From assembly GCA_003339415.1 (NCBI GenBank), contig PDHQ01000504.1, forward strand, positions 1 to 18,521: a stretch of DNA of 18,521 nucleotides. The letters are read 5' to 3'. The notes under the pieces were generated by a model. It was given only the letters and a program-made list of their open reading frames with translations, ran no database searches and had not been told where the DNA came from. A program made the position numbers and the translations under genes. Below, in pieces: positions 17,732 through 18,521 of the stretch. Position 1 is the stretch's first letter. Each line of letters starts with the position of its first letter. Source of the DNA: Ophiocordyceps camponoti-saundersi (nom. inval.). Its lineage: Eukaryota > Ascomycota > Sordariomycetes > Hypocreales > Ophiocordycipitaceae.

Positions 17732-18521
17732 GCCTTTTTAAATAATTCAAACTTAGAAAAGCAACTTTTAGATAAAAATAGTACTTTATAAGAGCATAAT
17801 AGTAAGTTATTTATTTTTTTTATAATTTTTTACTAATTATTTATTTTTATAGCGCTTTTTAACCGACTTCGACGTATTTTACTTATTATTAAGGATAATA
17901 TAGAGCCTAAATAGCTTTTTTAGGACGGTTTATAGTAGCAAAAATCTAGGGGAAATATAAAATAATCTAAAAAAACTAGGGTTATTATCGGTAAGTTTTT
18001 TTATTTATTAGTTATTTATTTTACTACTAATTAATTAAATAGATAACGCTATAAGGTAGAATTCTACGTTTTTTATACTTAAAAAAGCGTTAGAATTCTA
18101 TTCTACCTTAGAATAGGTTTCTAAATTAATAGATTATAAAGAGTATAAAAAAATATTCCCTTCTAATAAGGAATAGGAAGCTTTAAAAGATTTTAAAGCT
18201 ATTTTTAACGTTTTTTTAACCCCTTCTATTTATTTATAAGGGTACTTTTATATAATAAGCTCCGAAGGATTACTATTTATTTATTAGATCTTTAATCGGC
18301 TTACGAAATTATACGAAGATTTTTCTAGCTTCGAAAAAAGCTAGGTATTTTTCTTTCTTTTATTTTTTAAAATACTTACTAATTACTTTTTAGTCTTCTT
18401 ATTCTAGTACTTTTAAAGCCTATATAATAGAGGGCTTAAAAAAACTTAAAAAGTACTTTCTAAAATAACTTAAAAAGACGACTTATACGCTTTCCGGCCT
18501 TATTTATTCGCTATTATCTTA
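17732..18521 (+). pseudogene. hAT transposase fragment (second copy), continues past window end
   Basis: This is the reverse complement of 729-1518 over exactly 790 bp with no net indel. It covers the end of the exon after CLAHIINL, two introns (17802-17852 and 17991-18042, matching 1398-1448 and 1208-1259 in length) and the block leading toward LDPRYK. The R(W)NS..F block near 18046 reads with TAA for Trp. Later text includes INYKEYKKIFPSNKE near 18130 and GLLFIY near 18260. The 5' half of the gene is missing: homology starts abruptly at 17732, next to the foldback segment. Stops and Tyr substitutions show RIP. Confidence 0.85.

Noticed and set aside
1..18521. Mitochondrial or plastid origin because of the AT richness
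   Set aside because: No organellar genes, rRNA or tRNA were recognised. The content is nuclear transposons with spliceosomal-type introns and target duplications.

Overview
The window is eukaryotic repeat DNA from what is most likely a filamentous ascomycete (Pezizomycotina). The dinucleotides CA and TG are conspicuously rare and TA is very common. Nearly all differences between repeat copies are C/T or G/A transitions, and former coding frames are riddled with TAA and TAG at former Gln/Trp/Arg codons. This is the signature of repeat-induced point mutation (RIP). I found no intact gene. Everything recognisable is a dead transposable element, in what looks like an AT-rich, gene-free repeat block. 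I do not name a species.

Layout. (1) 105-2893, minus strand: a complete but RIP-damaged hAT transposase gene with about nine short introns, running from an intact ATG to the stop after the hAT dimerisation domain. Its 5' flank continues rightward to 3333 and resumes at 11137. (2) 3334-11131, plus strand: a Ty3/Gypsy chromovirus-type LTR retrotransposon with two 370-bp LTRs and a perfect 5-bp target duplication (AAAAG), inserted into that hAT 5' flank. It carries Gag with a zinc knuckle, protease, reverse transcriptase, RNase H, integrase and a C-terminal chromodomain-like region. (3) 5011-6786, 11607-13382 and 13579-15354: three copies of a compact LTR element, each exactly 1776 bp with 210-bp LTRs and its own 5-bp target duplication. 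It encodes only a Gag-like protein, so it resembles the non-autonomous TR-GAG class. Copy 1 (minus) sits inside the Gypsy element. Copy 2 (plus) and copy 3 (minus) form a large inverted pair with a 196-bp spacer. (4) About 15722-16460: a second copy of the hAT 5' flank without the Gypsy insertion, which preserves the empty target site. (5) 17538-17731: a short palindrome-rich foldback segment that has kept its CA/TG dinucleotides. (6) 17732-18521, plus strand: the middle part of a second hAT transposase, collinear without indels with 729-1518 and cut by the window end.

Relative history: the hAT copy came first, the Gypsy element inserted into it, and a TR-GAG-like element inserted into the Gypsy element. 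RIP then mutated all of them. The damage is almost purely substitutional: Gypsy pol stays in one frame for about 3.9 kb and the TR-GAG copies keep identical lengths. Ancestral proteins can therefore still be recognised although catalytic Asp and zinc-binding Cys/His codons are gone. Remaining sequence (15360-15721, 16461-17537, and shorter gaps) is AT-rich with no gene I can support.
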